A stretch of DNA of 42,313 bases, taken from contig JAEDJA010000021.1 of assembly GCA_016296575.1 (NCBI GenBank), forward strand, positions 1 through 42,313. Direction: 5' to 3'. The stretch is from Treponema sp. GTDB taxonomy: Bacteria > Spirochaetota > Spirochaetia > Treponematales > Treponemataceae. A program made the translations under genes and the position numbers. Within the stretch, counting starts at the first letter, position 1; every line of letters starts with the position of its first letter. Under the pieces are notes generated by a model. That model saw nothing but the letters and a program-made list of their open reading frames with translations. It searched no databases and was not told the origin of the DNA. This document shows, in pieces, positions 1-8,465 of this stretch.

Positions 1-1
1 C

Positions 2-622
2 AAATCTATGGAATCTTCTGTTATACAAGAAACAGCTGCCACTGCAGAGCAGACTTCTAAATCATCAGTCAGAACAAGTTCAGAATATCAAGGCGTTCCT
101 CCTCAGTACTGGGATGCTTTAGATGAGCAGAAAGCGAAGAAACAGCAAGAGAAGGTTTTTTCTGATAAGTATGAAAATGATATCACGAGTGTTAGTTTAA
201 TTAAAAATAATGTTGACCTACCAATATCACCTTCCTTTACTGATATAGATAAAAATATTGAAAAGGCTATGGCTATGTCTCCAGTTGATTTCTATAATAC
301 TGTAAAAAATAAAGGAGAATGGGATTTTAAACAGTATGGAAAAGAATATGAGGATTTTGGAAATTTTAATTATGGGGCAACTGGAGCATCTATATTCCCT
401 GAATCTGTAATAAAAAGAGCTGCTGGATGGGCACAAGCACGGGCTGGAACTTCGAAGAAAGAATGGGGAAAATGGTATTTATTTTATCCATATGGCGATG
501 ACCCCAATGACCAATACCAAATACAAAAGGGTATAGATTATTATAAAAATAATTATACATTTCAAGAAAATTTTTCAAATCCACAGGAAAAAATGATGTG
601 GTTATATTATCAGCATCATTAA
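2..622 (+). CDS. Polymorphic toxin, type-44-like C-terminal toxin domain (5' end possibly outside window)
   Basis: The reading frame is open to the left window edge, so the first ATG at 8 may not be the true start and this may be the C-terminal end of a longer toxin. The last ~120 residues carry the pattern I associate with the bacterial toxin 44 family (Ntox44): a W-D-F-K-Q block, then YEDFGNFNYGATG, then a conserved WG and PYGDDPNDQ near the end. That family is predicted to be a nuclease toxin delivered to competing cells as the tip of a large polymorphic protein. The N-terminal ~80 residues are polar and low in complexity, typical of a linker. The next two genes encode exported or membrane proteins on the same strand, as expected for immunity genes. 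Family assignment is fairly confident; activity and delivery route are inferred. Confidence 0.65.
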   Translation, partial: KSMESSVIQETAATAEQTSKSSVRTSSEYQGVPPQYWDALDEQKAKKQQEKVFSDKYENDITSVSLIKNNVDLPISPSFTDIDKNIEKAMAMSPVDFYNTVKNKGEWDFKQYGKEYEDFGNFNYGATGASIFPESVIKRAAGWAQARAGTSKKEWGKWYLFYPYGDDPNDQYQIQKGIDYYKNNYTFQENFSNPQEKMMWLYYQHH

Positions 623-634
623 TTAGAAGTATTT

Positions 635-1204
635 ATGTCTATAAAAAAACATGTTTGCCTTTTATCAATTCTTCTCTTGATTATTACCTCATGTGATTTA
701 TGTCAAAATGAAGTATTAAAAACTGAATCTATAGACGAATCTTATAAAGTAGTTTTATTTACGAGAGATGGAGGGGCAACTACTTCCGTTAGCATGCAAT
801 TATCCATATTACCGAATAATAAAGAGCTTGGTAATAAATCAGGAAATATATGTGTAACAGATGGTTCATTAAAGTATGAAATCAAAGATAACACAATTAA
901 AATTGTCTATGATGGCAACTTATACAAGGAAGAAAAAAAATATAAAAACTATACGATAGAATATACCTGTACTAATGCAAATAAAAACATCGATATTAGT
1001 GATTTTGAAAACTATATGCCTAATTTTAAAATCACTAACATTGAACAGAAAAATGATATTATTGTATTGTCTTATGAATATTTTCCTGGTCCTAATTCAG
1101 TTGGATATAGTTCATATGGAGTTTTTAAAGGCAATCTATACAATGTAAAAAATGCTGAATCTCCTTCAAAGAATGGTAAGAAAATATATAAGAAAAATTT
1201 TTAA
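635..1204 (+). CDS. Small lipoprotein, DUF5412-like; candidate immunity protein
   Basis: 189 residues starting 12 bp after the toxin stop codon. The N-terminus is a lipoprotein signal: basic start, hydrophobic stretch LLSILLLIIT, then a lipobox ending in ITSC (Cys20). Just after the cysteine come CDLCQNEV and then YKVVLFTRDGGATTS, a pattern I recall from DUF5412-type lipoproteins. The rest is beta-rich with no catalytic motif. Position directly behind a toxin domain and predicted membrane anchoring suggest it could protect the cell from the toxin or from a related one, but this is inference. No strong ribosome binding site precedes the ATG, so translation may be coupled to the toxin gene. Confidence 0.6.
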   Translation: MSIKKHVCLLSILLLIITSCDLCQNEVLKTESIDESYKVVLFTRDGGATTSVSMQLSILPNNKELGNKSGNICVTDGSLKYEIKDNTIKIVYDGNLYKEEKKYKNYTIEYTCTNANKNIDISDFENYMPNFKITNIEQKNDIIVLSYEYFPGPNSVGYSSYGVFKGNLYNVKNAESPSKNGKKIYKKNF

Positions 1205-1253
1205 CAAGAAGATTTTATGAGTATTTAAAATACCAAGGATTTAGGATTCTTCT

Positions 1254-1982
1254 ATGACTAAATCTTTTCTAAAAAATGTGATTATTTTATCGCTCTCAGT
1301 AATATTGATTGGACTGTTTTATGCAGTGATTTCCAATTCCTATTATGATTGTAGAATTAATCTTTATGATCTTAATAAAGACGGCATTTTTGAAAAAAAC
1401 GAAGAAACTTTACCTGGTTTTGATTATTACTCTGAAATTTTTTATGGGCGACAATTTTTTTTAGGAGTCATTATGATGATTCCTTTTATATTTGTAGCAG
1501 TTACAGTTTTTTTATGCATAACAGATTTTCTATATAGGAAGAATTATTTATTTGCCCATAAAATTGTTACATTGCTTGAGTCACCTGTTTCTAAAGTGAA
1601 ATTTATATTTCAACTGATTTTATGCGTTACAATTGAAATCTTTGTTGTGGTTATATTCTTACTTATATATAAAACTCAGCCAGAATTATTTTATGACCAA
1701 TACAGTTTTATTAATATTTCTTTAAAAAATATTTATGTTTATTCGGTCATTTATTTTGCACTTACACTTGGTGCAATTTTACTATTCAAAACCATTACTA
1801 AATATGAAGTGTTATTGCGGCTTATATGGCTATATTTTTTATACTTGCAGATTGAATCATTAATATATCAAGGCTATAACATAAGTAAAGAAAGTCTAGT
1901 TTTTCTACTCCTGCCTATTTCATCATTGATTCCATGCGTCAGCATAAAAAAAGGACCCTTGCGGGCCCGTGGTATATATTAA
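1254..1982 (+). CDS. Multi-pass membrane protein with EF-hand-like segment, unknown function
   Basis: 242 residues, not recognised as a named family. A hydrophobic helix at about 7-27 is followed by a short exposed segment containing DLNKDGIFEKNEE, which has the D-x-N-x-D-G-x-x-x-x-x-E spacing of a calcium-binding EF-hand loop. Further hydrophobic segments lie near residues 60-85, 115-140, 155-180 and 190-230, giving about five membrane spans. An AGGA lies 7 bp before the ATG. It shares strand and spacing with the toxin and lipoprotein genes, so it may belong to the same toxin/immunity cluster, but it could be an unrelated cargo gene. The C-terminus runs into a small GC-rich inverted repeat (about 1949-1965). 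Confidence 0.5.
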   Translation: MTKSFLKNVIILSLSVILIGLFYAVISNSYYDCRINLYDLNKDGIFEKNEETLPGFDYYSEIFYGRQFFLGVIMMIPFIFVAVTVFLCITDFLYRKNYLFAHKIVTLLESPVSKVKFIFQLILCVTIEIFVVVIFLLIYKTQPELFYDQYSFINISLKNIYVYSVIYFALTLGAILLFKTITKYEVLLRLIWLYFLYLQIESLIYQGYNISKESLVFLLLPISSLIPCVSIKKGPLRARGIY

Positions 1983-2065
1983 CAGGACGGAGCTTGGCTT
2001 CGACGCCCTGGAATGAAGATTTGAAAAACAAACCTTCGAAAATATATTAGCATATACCTATAGAA

Positions 2066-2095
2066 TAAAAAAGACTTCCTGAAAAGGAAGTCTTT
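2066..2095 (-). terminator. Rho-independent terminator of tRNA-Cys
   Basis: Perfect 10-bp stem, AAAGACTTCC at 2070-2079 with GGAAGTCTTT at 2086-2095, and a 6-nt loop. Read on the minus strand it is followed by a run of T, directly downstream of tRNA-Cys. Confidence 0.8.
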
Positions 2096-2101
2096 CGTTT
2101 A

Positions 2102-2173
2102 AGGAGTGGATTGGAGTTGAACCAACCAATGACGGTTTTGCAGACCGATCCCTTACCGCTTGGGTACCACTCC
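2102..2173 (-). tRNA. tRNA-Cys (anticodon GCA)
   Basis: Cloverleaf readable on the minus strand. The 7-bp acceptor stem is GGAGTGG with CCACTCC, the D stem is CCC/GGG, the anticodon loop is CTGCAAA giving GCA, and the T arm contains TTCAA. The discriminator base is U, as is typical for tRNA-Cys. The 3' CCA is not encoded. A terminator follows at once. The stretch 1983-2350 holds only this tRNA, its terminator and the promoter and leader of the ABC importer. Confidence 0.93.
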
Positions 2174-2221
2174 GTAAGTGAATATTACTATATCAAAATA
2201 AGCAGAACTAGTCAAGAGTTG

Positions 2222-2254
2222 TTGACAGAGTTCAAGTATTCTTTATTATATAAT
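2222..2254 (+). promoter_or_regulatory. Probable promoter of the ABC importer operon
   Basis: A consensus -35 TTGACA at 2222-2227 is followed by an AT-rich -10 region (ATTATA at 2245-2250, TATAAT at 2249-2254). Spacing is 17 bp to the first option and 21 bp to the second. The inferred transcript has a leader of about 100 nt before the first gene. Confidence 0.5.
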
Positions 2255-2335
2255 TTATCTGGTATTATCAAAATATATTATTTTTGAGTATATCTTTAAT
2301 ATCAGTTTTGTAATATATTTTCCTCGTTACTAGAA

Positions 2336-2350
2336 AGTTCTCATAGAACT
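2336..2350 (+). promoter_or_regulatory. Leader hairpin touching the ribosome binding site of the solute-binding protein gene
   Basis: AGTTCT, 3-nt loop, AGAACT: a perfect 6-bp stem ending 2 bp before the GGAGG ribosome binding site at 2353-2357. It could modulate translation or serve as a short operator; no known regulator box was recognised. Confidence 0.35.
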
Positions 2351-2362
2351 GTGGAGGTTAAA

Positions 2363-3364
2363 ATGAAAAAGTTATTGTCCATTACTGCTGCTGTCCTTCT
2401 TGCTTTTACTTTGTTTGGCTGCAAGGAAGAAAAGTCGGAAACCCTTAAAGTTTATTCCATTATTCATGACGAAGAAACCCAGATGCTGCTGGATCTTTTT
2501 GAAAAAGAAACCGGCATTAAAGGTGAATATATCCGTGCTACTACAGGTGAACTTGTAAATCGTGTACTTTCTGAAAAAGCTGATCCACAGGCAGATGTTC
2601 TTCTTGGTGGTGCAAGCTCTTATCATATCCTGCTTAGTGCAGACGGTGCTCTTGAAAGCTATAAATCACCGGTAGCAAAAGATTTTCCATCTTATGCACT
2701 TTCTCCAGACAACACTTACACAGGATTTTGTGTACTTACCCTGGGCATAGGAATCAATTCAAAAAGATTTGAAGAAAAATTTCCAGGAATTGCCCGTCCT
2801 GCTACCTGGGAAGATCTTCTGAATCCGGCATTTAAAGACGAAATTGTACTTACAAATCCACTGGCCTCTTCTACAGCTTATCTTTTTGTACAGAATCAGC
2901 TTCAGCGCCTTGGATGGGATGCAGGATGGAAATATCTGGAAACGCTGGCACCCTTGGTAGGTCAGTTTCCTGATTCCGGAAGTGCTCCTGCAAAACTGGT
3001 AGGAACTGGTGAATACACACTTGGAGTTTCCTATATTCACGCTGTAGAAAAATACAAGGACCAGGGTTTTGATGTAGAAACAGTTGCCCCTCCTCAGAGC
3101 GTTGGTGATGTAGACTGTATTTCAATTCTGAAAAATGCAAAAAACATGAATGCAGCAAAAAAATTTACAGACTTTATTCTTGGTGCAAAGGCTCAGGAAG
3201 AAATGAGTAAGATTGATTTTACAATTCCTGTAAACAGCAGTGCCAGAATCCGTGACGGTGCAGTCAAAATTAAAGACCTGGACCTTATTGAATATGACAG
3301 CAAAAAAGCTGCAGATGAAAAAGATAAGGCTCTTAAAGAATGGGCTGAACGCTGCGCAGACTAA
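2363..3364 (+). CDS. Iron(III)-type ABC transporter substrate-binding lipoprotein
   Basis: 333 residues. I place the start at the ATG at 2363, because an in-frame GTG at 2351 lies upstream of and overlaps the GGAGG that must serve as ribosome binding site. The N-terminus is a lipoprotein signal with lipobox LFGC. The mature part starts ETLKVYSIIHDEETQ and contains features of the AfuA/FbpA-type extracellular solute-binding family (VYS opening, ADVLLGG, TWEDLLNPAFK, final-third IPVNSS). It would capture substrate outside the cytoplasmic membrane and hand it to the permease encoded next. Ferric iron is the usual ligand, but thiamine- and phosphonate-binding relatives look alike, so the substrate is uncertain. 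First gene of a three-gene operon. Confidence 0.82.
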   Translation: MKKLLSITAAVLLAFTLFGCKEEKSETLKVYSIIHDEETQMLLDLFEKETGIKGEYIRATTGELVNRVLSEKADPQADVLLGGASSYHILLSADGALESYKSPVAKDFPSYALSPDNTYTGFCVLTLGIGINSKRFEEKFPGIARPATWEDLLNPAFKDEIVLTNPLASSTAYLFVQNQLQRLGWDAGWKYLETLAPLVGQFPDSGSAPAKLVGTGEYTLGVSYIHAVEKYKDQGFDVETVAPPQSVGDVDCISILKNAKNMNAAKKFTDFILGAKAQEEMSKIDFTIPVNSSARIRDGAVKIKDLDLIEYDSKKAADEKDKALKEWAERCAD

Positions 3365-3405
3365 TTTTTTGAAATGAACTGAAAAGATAAAACAAGCTGG
3401 AATAA

Positions 3406-5028
3406 ATGCAGAAAATAAGATCTGAAAAAGAAAAGGAACTTTGGGGCACATGGATTGTAATAATTGCAGTTCTTTCCCTCACAGTTCTTTTTCCGTTACT
3501 AAAAGTTATTTCCATTCCTCTTTTTGAAAAGCCTTTTGGAAGCTCCTTCAGGGCAGTTTTTTCCAGCAAGGCTTTTCTTAAAGTCATGGGGAACACTCTT
3601 CTTATCTGCATCTGCTCTACTCTTCTTTCGGTAATTACAGGCTTTATTTTTGCCTATGCAGTTGCCTTTGAAAAAACTCCTTTTACAAGATTTTTCAATT
3701 TCATTCCGGTGATGCATCTGGTTACACCGCCTTTTGTTGGTGGACTTGCCTTCATTCTCCTTATTGGACGTCAGGGCTTTTTTACAAAAACTTTACTTGG
3801 TCTGGACATTTCACTTTATGGATTTCCAGGTCTTTTGATTGCACAGACTCTATGCTTTTTTCCAATCGCTTTTCTTATTATCCTGGACGGACTAAAAAAA
3901 ATCAGCCGGAATCTTATTGATTCTGCAAGATCACTTGGTTCCAGCGAATTCCGCATTTTTACAACAGTTGTGCTGCCACTTTCAAAAAATTCACTTTTTT
4001 CTGCCATGCTTTTTATTGCTGTAAGTGTTCTAAGTGATTTTGGTAATCCTCTTATCGTAGGTGGAAGATTCAAGGTTCTTGCAACGGAAATCTATACTCA
4101 ACTTACAGGGTGGATTAATCAGGGTGTGAGTGCCGTTCTTGGAATTATGCTTCTTATACCTTCGATTCTGCTTTTTATTCTCCAAAGAAAAAAGATGTTC
4201 TTTACAACAGCATTAACTGCAACAATTGGTGGAAAAGCTTCACGACAGGAAGATAAAAGTCCTTTTTCAAAAAATCCATTTTTTACAATTTTCTGTATTT
4301 TTATTAGTTTGTGTGTTTTAGCCCAATTTGCAGCCATTCTTGCAGGAAGCTTTCAAAAACTCTGGGGCATTAAAACAACCTTTACTTTGGAACACGTAAA
4401 AGCAGTGTCAAAATATGGAAGACACTTAGGTAATTCTCTTTTCTTTGCCTTTACTGCTTCGGTTACAGGCGTTTTTCTTGCAGGATTTACAGCTTTTATT
4501 GTCCAGCGAACAAATCTTCCATTCAGATCAATTCTGGATACTCTGATTCAGATTCCATCCTGTGTACCAGGTTCATTATTCGGTCTTGCTTTGTCGCTTA
4601 CTGCTGGAGCACTTCACTTCCACAATGCACGGCTTCTTATTTACATAGCAATTTCCGTAAGCTTCATGCCATTTTCCTACCGCATCATCTCTTCAGGTTT
4701 TTCATCAATAAAATTTTCGTTAGATGAAGCAAGTCTTTCTTTAGGCAGAAAAAAAATTCTGTATTTCTTTAAAGTAATGCTTCCTCTTTGTTTTGAAAGT
4801 TTTTTCTCAGGATTTACATACAATTTTGTTCGTGGAATTGGAACACTTAGTTCGGTGATTTTTCTTGTATCTTTTAACACTCCTTTATCTTCCATTGCAA
4901 TTCTGAACCTTGCAGAACAGGGTGACTGGGGAAAAAGCGCTGCACTTGCTACATCTCTTACAATAATAACTTTTGGCGTTCTTGGATTTTCAAGATTGAT
5001 TTTACGTTTTAGGAAAGGAAATAAATGA
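3406..5028 (+). CDS. Iron(III)-type ABC transporter permease, two fused permease domains
   Basis: 540 residues with about twelve membrane segments arranged as two homologous halves, the FbpB/AfuB architecture in which one polypeptide replaces a permease dimer. Each half carries an EAA-type loop that contacts the ATPase: IDSARSLGSSEFRIFTTVVLP in the first half (about residues 170-190, quoted with its Leu omitted) and LDEASLSLGRKKILYFFKV in the second (about 440-460). It forms the membrane channel for the substrate delivered by the lipoprotein encoded upstream. The gene starts 41 bp after the binding-protein gene, and its TGA overlaps the ATG of the ATPase gene by four bases, indicating translational coupling. 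Confidence 0.85.
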   Translation: MQKIRSEKEKELWGTWIVIIAVLSLTVLFPLLKVISIPLFEKPFGSSFRAVFSSKAFLKVMGNTLLICICSTLLSVITGFIFAYAVAFEKTPFTRFFNFIPVMHLVTPPFVGGLAFILLIGRQGFFTKTLLGLDISLYGFPGLLIAQTLCFFPIAFLIILDGLKKISRNLIDSARSLGSSEFRIFTTVVLPLSKNSLFSAMLFIAVSVLSDFGNPLIVGGRFKVLATEIYTQLTGWINQGVSAVLGIMLLIPSILLFILQRKKMFFTTALTATIGGKASRQEDKSPFSKNPFFTIFCIFISLCVLAQFAAILAGSFQKLWGIKTTFTLEHVKAVSKYGRHLGNSLFFAFTASVTGVFLAGFTAFIVQRTNLPFRSILDTLIQIPSCVPGSLFGLALSLTAGALHFHNARLLIYIAISVSFMPFSYRIISSGFSSIKFSLDEASLSLGRKKILYFFKVMLPLCFESFFSGFTYNFVRGIGTLSSVIFLVSFNTPLSSIAILNLAEQGDWGKSAALATSLTIITFGVLGFSRLILRFRKGNK

Positions 5029-5966
5029 TTAGGATTGAAGACATTAGTTTTTCTTACGGATCTTCGGATATTGTAAATAATTTTTCTCTATCCATTGAAG
5101 AAGGACAGTTTGTAACTCTTCTGGGACCATCTGGAAGTGGGAAAACAACCATTCTCCGCCTTATTTCAGGTTTTCTGTCACCTGACAAAGGTAAAATATT
5201 TATCAATAACCAGGATGTAACAAATCTTGAACCAAACAAACGGGAAATTGCCTATGTTTTCCAAGATTACGCACTTTTTCCCCACATGACCGTAAAACAG
5301 AATATTGAATACGGCCTGAAAAAAACATCTGGTATGGATTATAAATCTCTTGCAGAAAAACTGAAGCTACAAGATCTTCTAAACCGATATCCTCATCAGC
5401 TTTCGGGAGGTCAGCAGCAGAGAGTTGCCCTGGCACGCAGCCTTGTTTTAAAACCAAAAGTAATCTTAATGGATGAACCTCTTTCCAGCCTTGATGCAAA
5501 ACTTCGTCACCAGGTTCGGGAAGAACTCAAAAACATTCAGAAGGATTTTGGAATTACAACAATTTATGTAACACACGATCAGGAAGAAGCCCTTTCACTT
5601 TCTGACCGAATTGCTGTTCTGGACAAGGGAATTCTTCAGCAGTGGGGAAATCCAGAGCAGCTTTATTTTGAACCAAGAAACTCTTTTGTGGCAGAAATTA
5701 CTGGCCGCACGAACTATCTGAAGCTGAACGGAAAAACTGTCCTGGTGCGACCAACCTGGCTTAAAACAAGTCCATCTCCATCACAAGTATGCGCTTCCAT
5801 AAACTCAGTCTCATTTCACGGAGATCAGGTTTTACTCAGCGGAAAATGCCTGGAAAGCACAACTGGCAGTTTACAGATTCTTCTTCCATACGAGGAAGGT
5901 AGTAAAATAAAAACGGGCACAGAAGTTTATTTTTCTGTAACCCGTTCTTGTATTCTTCAGGATTAA
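5025..5966 (+). CDS. Iron(III)-type ABC transporter ATP-binding protein
   Basis: 313 residues. Walker A GPSGSGKTT at 34-42, Q-loop glutamine at 80, signature LSGGQQQ at 126-132, Walker B VILMDEP at 146-152 and switch histidine in VTHDQEEAL at 184. The C-terminal ~75 residues form a short beta-rich TOBE-like extension, typical of FbpC/PotA-type ATPases. It powers import through the two-domain permease. It overlaps the permease stop by ATGA. The operon ends convergently against iorB with only 23 bp between stops, and I see no obvious terminator hairpin there. Confidence 0.9.
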   Translation: MIRIEDISFSYGSSDIVNNFSLSIEEGQFVTLLGPSGSGKTTILRLISGFLSPDKGKIFINNQDVTNLEPNKREIAYVFQDYALFPHMTVKQNIEYGLKKTSGMDYKSLAEKLKLQDLLNRYPHQLSGGQQQRVALARSLVLKPKVILMDEPLSSLDAKLRHQVREELKNIQKDFGITTIYVTHDQEEALSLSDRIAVLDKGILQQWGNPEQLYFEPRNSFVAEITGRTNYLKLNGKTVLVRPTWLKTSPSPSQVCASINSVSFHGDQVLLSGKCLESTTGSLQILLPYEEGSKIKTGTEVYFSVTRSCILQD

Positions 5967-5989
5967 TCCGATTTTTCCGCAGAATAGAC

Positions 5990-6580
5990 TTATTTTCCCT
6001 GGCCCAATGCAAATCCTTTTTCAAAGGCCAGAAGGTTTTTTTCTACAAAGGCTGGTTTTACGTTTTTGGAAATCTGATCTTTCATCACTTCTTTTTCAAT
6101 ACCAAGAACACCAGCTCCACAAGCTACACCAAGAAGAATCACATTGAAAAATTTATCGGAACCGAATTCCTTACAAAGTTCTGTATTATCTACAACGATT
6201 ACCTTTCTACAGTTTTTTTCAAGATAGGAAATCATTTCATTGCTGTCAAAAACCTTTCCGCTCAAACTTGATGTAACAGGTTTTATTGAGTTGCTGCTTG
6301 TAATAACAGTACCATCCTTTTTTAAAAAGTGCAGGTTTCTTACAGCTTCACATACTTCAAAGGAAAGAATCAGATCTGCCTGATTATCGGCAATAAGAGG
6401 ACTGTAACAGCCTTCCCCAATACGAACATGACTTGTAACGCTTCCACCACGCTGTGCCATACCAATAGTTTCTGCCGATCGCACTGGAAGATTCAGAGAA
6501 AGTCCTGATGCAGCCAGCAGTTTACTTGCAAGAACAGTTCCCTGACCGCCTACTCCACAAAGCAAAATTTCTTTTTTCAT
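5990..6580 (-). CDS. iorB: Indolepyruvate:ferredoxin oxidoreductase, beta subunit
   Basis: 196 residues. The N-terminus LLCGVGGQGTVLASKLLA is the glycine-rich opening of the gamma-type domain of 2-oxoacid:ferredoxin oxidoreductases, and RSAETIGMAQRGGSVTSHVR is the diagnostic block shared by IorB proteins. With IorA it oxidatively decarboxylates arylpyruvates from aromatic amino acids to aryl-acetyl-CoA, passing electrons to ferredoxin. The gene starts 12 bp after iorA stops, so the two form one transcription unit. Length and motifs are normal for the family. Confidence 0.92.
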   Translation of the reverse strand: MKKEILLCGVGGQGTVLASKLLAASGLSLNLPVRSAETIGMAQRGGSVTSHVRIGEGCYSPLIADNQADLILSFEVCEAVRNLHFLKKDGTVITSSNSIKPVTSSLSGKVFDSNEMISYLEKNCRKVIVVDNTELCKEFGSDKFFNVILLGVACGAGVLGIEKEVMKDQISKNVKPAFVEKNLLAFEKGFALGQGK

Positions 6581-6592
6581 ATACAGGCCTTC

Positions 6593-8389
6593 CTATTTTC
6601 CAATAAAGTTGATTGCGTCCACAGGACAAAGCTGGGCACAAAGATTACAGCCGTAACAAAGGTTTTGATCAATAACTGCCTTTCCGTTTTCAAAACTGAT
6701 GGCAGGACACCCAATTTCACGGATACATTTTTTACAACCAATACACTTGTCTGTATTTACACTCATCTTCTGTTCGCATTTGTAAAGAGCAATACAAGGT
6801 GATTCAAAAAGAATAGCCTTAACTCCTTCCATTGCAGACACTTCTTTAACCGTTTCTACAGCTTTATCAAGTTCAAATGGATTTACTCTTCTAATTTCCT
6901 TTACACCAAGTCCACGGAGAACATTTTCAATGCTAATTTTTTCAACAATGTTACCCATCATGTTTTTTCCAGTTCCAGGATGTGGCTGGTGACCTGTCAT
7001 GGCAGTAGTTGAATTATCAAGAATACACAAAGTCATATTTGCTTCATTAAAAATGGCATTAGCAACACCAGTCATACCAGAGGCAAAGAATGTGGAATCC
7101 CCAGTAAATGAGAAACAGGCAGCATCTTTTTCCATGTGATAAAAGCCCTGTGCCATGGTAATACCGGCGCCCATACAAAGACAGGTGTCACACATATCAA
7201 GAGGCATGGCATTTCCCAAAGTATAACAGCCAATATCTCCGCAGAAGAAAGCCTTTTTACCTTTCATGGCCTGTTTTACAGCATAGAAACTGGCTCGGTG
7301 AGGACAGCCGGCGCAAAGAACAGGTGGACGAACCGGAAGTTCAGGAAGATCGCCTGAAGCTCCACAGCCACAATCAGCTTCACCTGTAACAAACTTCTTA
7401 ATAAGGGAACGTGTACTGTCGGTAGAAAGTTCACCGGAATGAGGTGCGTTTCCTGTAAGTTTTCCGTAAATCTTTACAGAAAGCTTTTTCTGTCCACAAA
7501 GTTTTAAAAGTGATTCTTCTACATAAGGACTCAATTCTTCTAGCACAAGAACTTCATCAACATCTTTAAGCACATTCAATGCAAAATCATGTGGGAAAGG
7601 AAATGGAGTTCCAATTTTTACAAGTTTAACATCTTTAAATTCACAAAAACTTTCCTTTGCATAAGCCCAAGAAACACCGCAGGCAAAAACAGCTTTTTTT
7701 CCATTTCCTTCGCAAAGATTAGCCTTGTTGTTAGAAAAATCCTTTCCAATTACAGGAAGCCGTTCTTCCATCATTTTGTGGTTTGCAAAAGAAAGACGTG
7801 GAAAAATAACCCATTTTTTTGAATCTTTTACAAAACCTTCGTAGTTTTTAGGCTGGAAGTTTTCATCAAAAGTAATTGCTGTGTAAGCATGGCACACACG
7901 GGTAACTGGTCTGAATAAAACCGGAGTATTGTATTTTTCAGAATAATCAAAGGCTTCCTGAATCATAGAAAAAGCCTCATCTGGTGTTGATGGATCAAAA
8001 ACTGGAAGACGAGCAAAATCACCAAAACGACGTGTATCCTGTTCAGTCTGGCTTGAAATAGGACCTGGATCATCAGCAGACACAATTACCATGCCGCCTT
8101 TTACACCAACGTAAGCAAGGCTCATCAATGGATCACTGGCAACGTTCAGCCCAACCTGTTTCATAGTAACAAGAGTTCTGGCTCCGGCATAAGCACCTGC
8201 AGCAGCAACTTCCATAGCAGCCTTTTCATTTACAGACCATTCCAGGTGAAGTCCTGGAACCTTAAATTTATAGATTGTTTCGATTATTTCAGATGAAGGA
8301 GTGCCTGGGTATCCGCACACCATATTTACACCCGCACACATTGCACCAAGAGCAATTGCCGAGTTCCCCATTACGTACTCTGTTTTCAT
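6593..8389 (-). CDS. iorA: Indolepyruvate:ferredoxin oxidoreductase, alpha subunit
   Basis: 598 residues. The N-terminal pyrimidine-binding domain contains GYPGTPSSEIIE. The central-to-late thiamine diphosphate domain contains GDIGCYTLG and GDSTFFASGMTGVANA. The C-terminus carries two 4Fe-4S clusters, CIGCKKCIREIGCP and CYGCNLCAQLCP. This is the catalytic subunit for ferredoxin-linked oxidation of arylpyruvates in anaerobes. The ATG has no ribosome binding site. Instead a TATATT box lies on the minus strand at 8397-8402, 7 nt before the start, with TGGAAA 17 bp further upstream. The mRNA may therefore be leaderless. iorB follows in the same operon. Confidence 0.93.
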   Translation of the reverse strand: MKTEYVMGNSAIALGAMCAGVNMVCGYPGTPSSEIIETIYKFKVPGLHLEWSVNEKAAMEVAAAGAYAGARTLVTMKQVGLNVASDPLMSLAYVGVKGGMVIVSADDPGPISSQTEQDTRRFGDFARLPVFDPSTPDEAFSMIQEAFDYSEKYNTPVLFRPVTRVCHAYTAITFDENFQPKNYEGFVKDSKKWVIFPRLSFANHKMMEERLPVIGKDFSNNKANLCEGNGKKAVFACGVSWAYAKESFCEFKDVKLVKIGTPFPFPHDFALNVLKDVDEVLVLEELSPYVEESLLKLCGQKKLSVKIYGKLTGNAPHSGELSTDSTRSLIKKFVTGEADCGCGASGDLPELPVRPPVLCAGCPHRASFYAVKQAMKGKKAFFCGDIGCYTLGNAMPLDMCDTCLCMGAGITMAQGFYHMEKDAACFSFTGDSTFFASGMTGVANAIFNEANMTLCILDNSTTAMTGHQPHPGTGKNMMGNIVEKISIENVLRGLGVKEIRRVNPFELDKAVETVKEVSAMEGVKAILFESPCIALYKCEQKMSVNTDKCIGCKKCIREIGCPAISFENGKAVIDQNLCYGCNLCAQLCPVDAINFIGK

Positions 8390-8425
8390 ATATAGTAATA
8401 TAGCACGGAATGGGGATTTTTTCCA
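8390..8425 (-). promoter_or_regulatory. Candidate leaderless promoter of iorAB
   Basis: On the minus strand TGGAAA (8420-8425), 17 bp spacer, TATATT (8397-8402), then 7 nt to the ATG. Transcription would begin at or next to the start codon, and no Shine-Dalgarno sequence is present. Confidence 0.45.
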
Positions 8426-8465
8426 CTGGAGCAGAAAATCTATTGAAAAGCTGTGTCAAAAAAAG

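Noticed and set aside
1985..2035. GGACGGAGCTTGGCTTCGAC resembles the 5' end of tmRNA.
   Set aside because: Only ~20 bases match, no tag reading frame or 3' tRNA-like half follows, and tRNA-Cys starts on the other strand within 140 bp.
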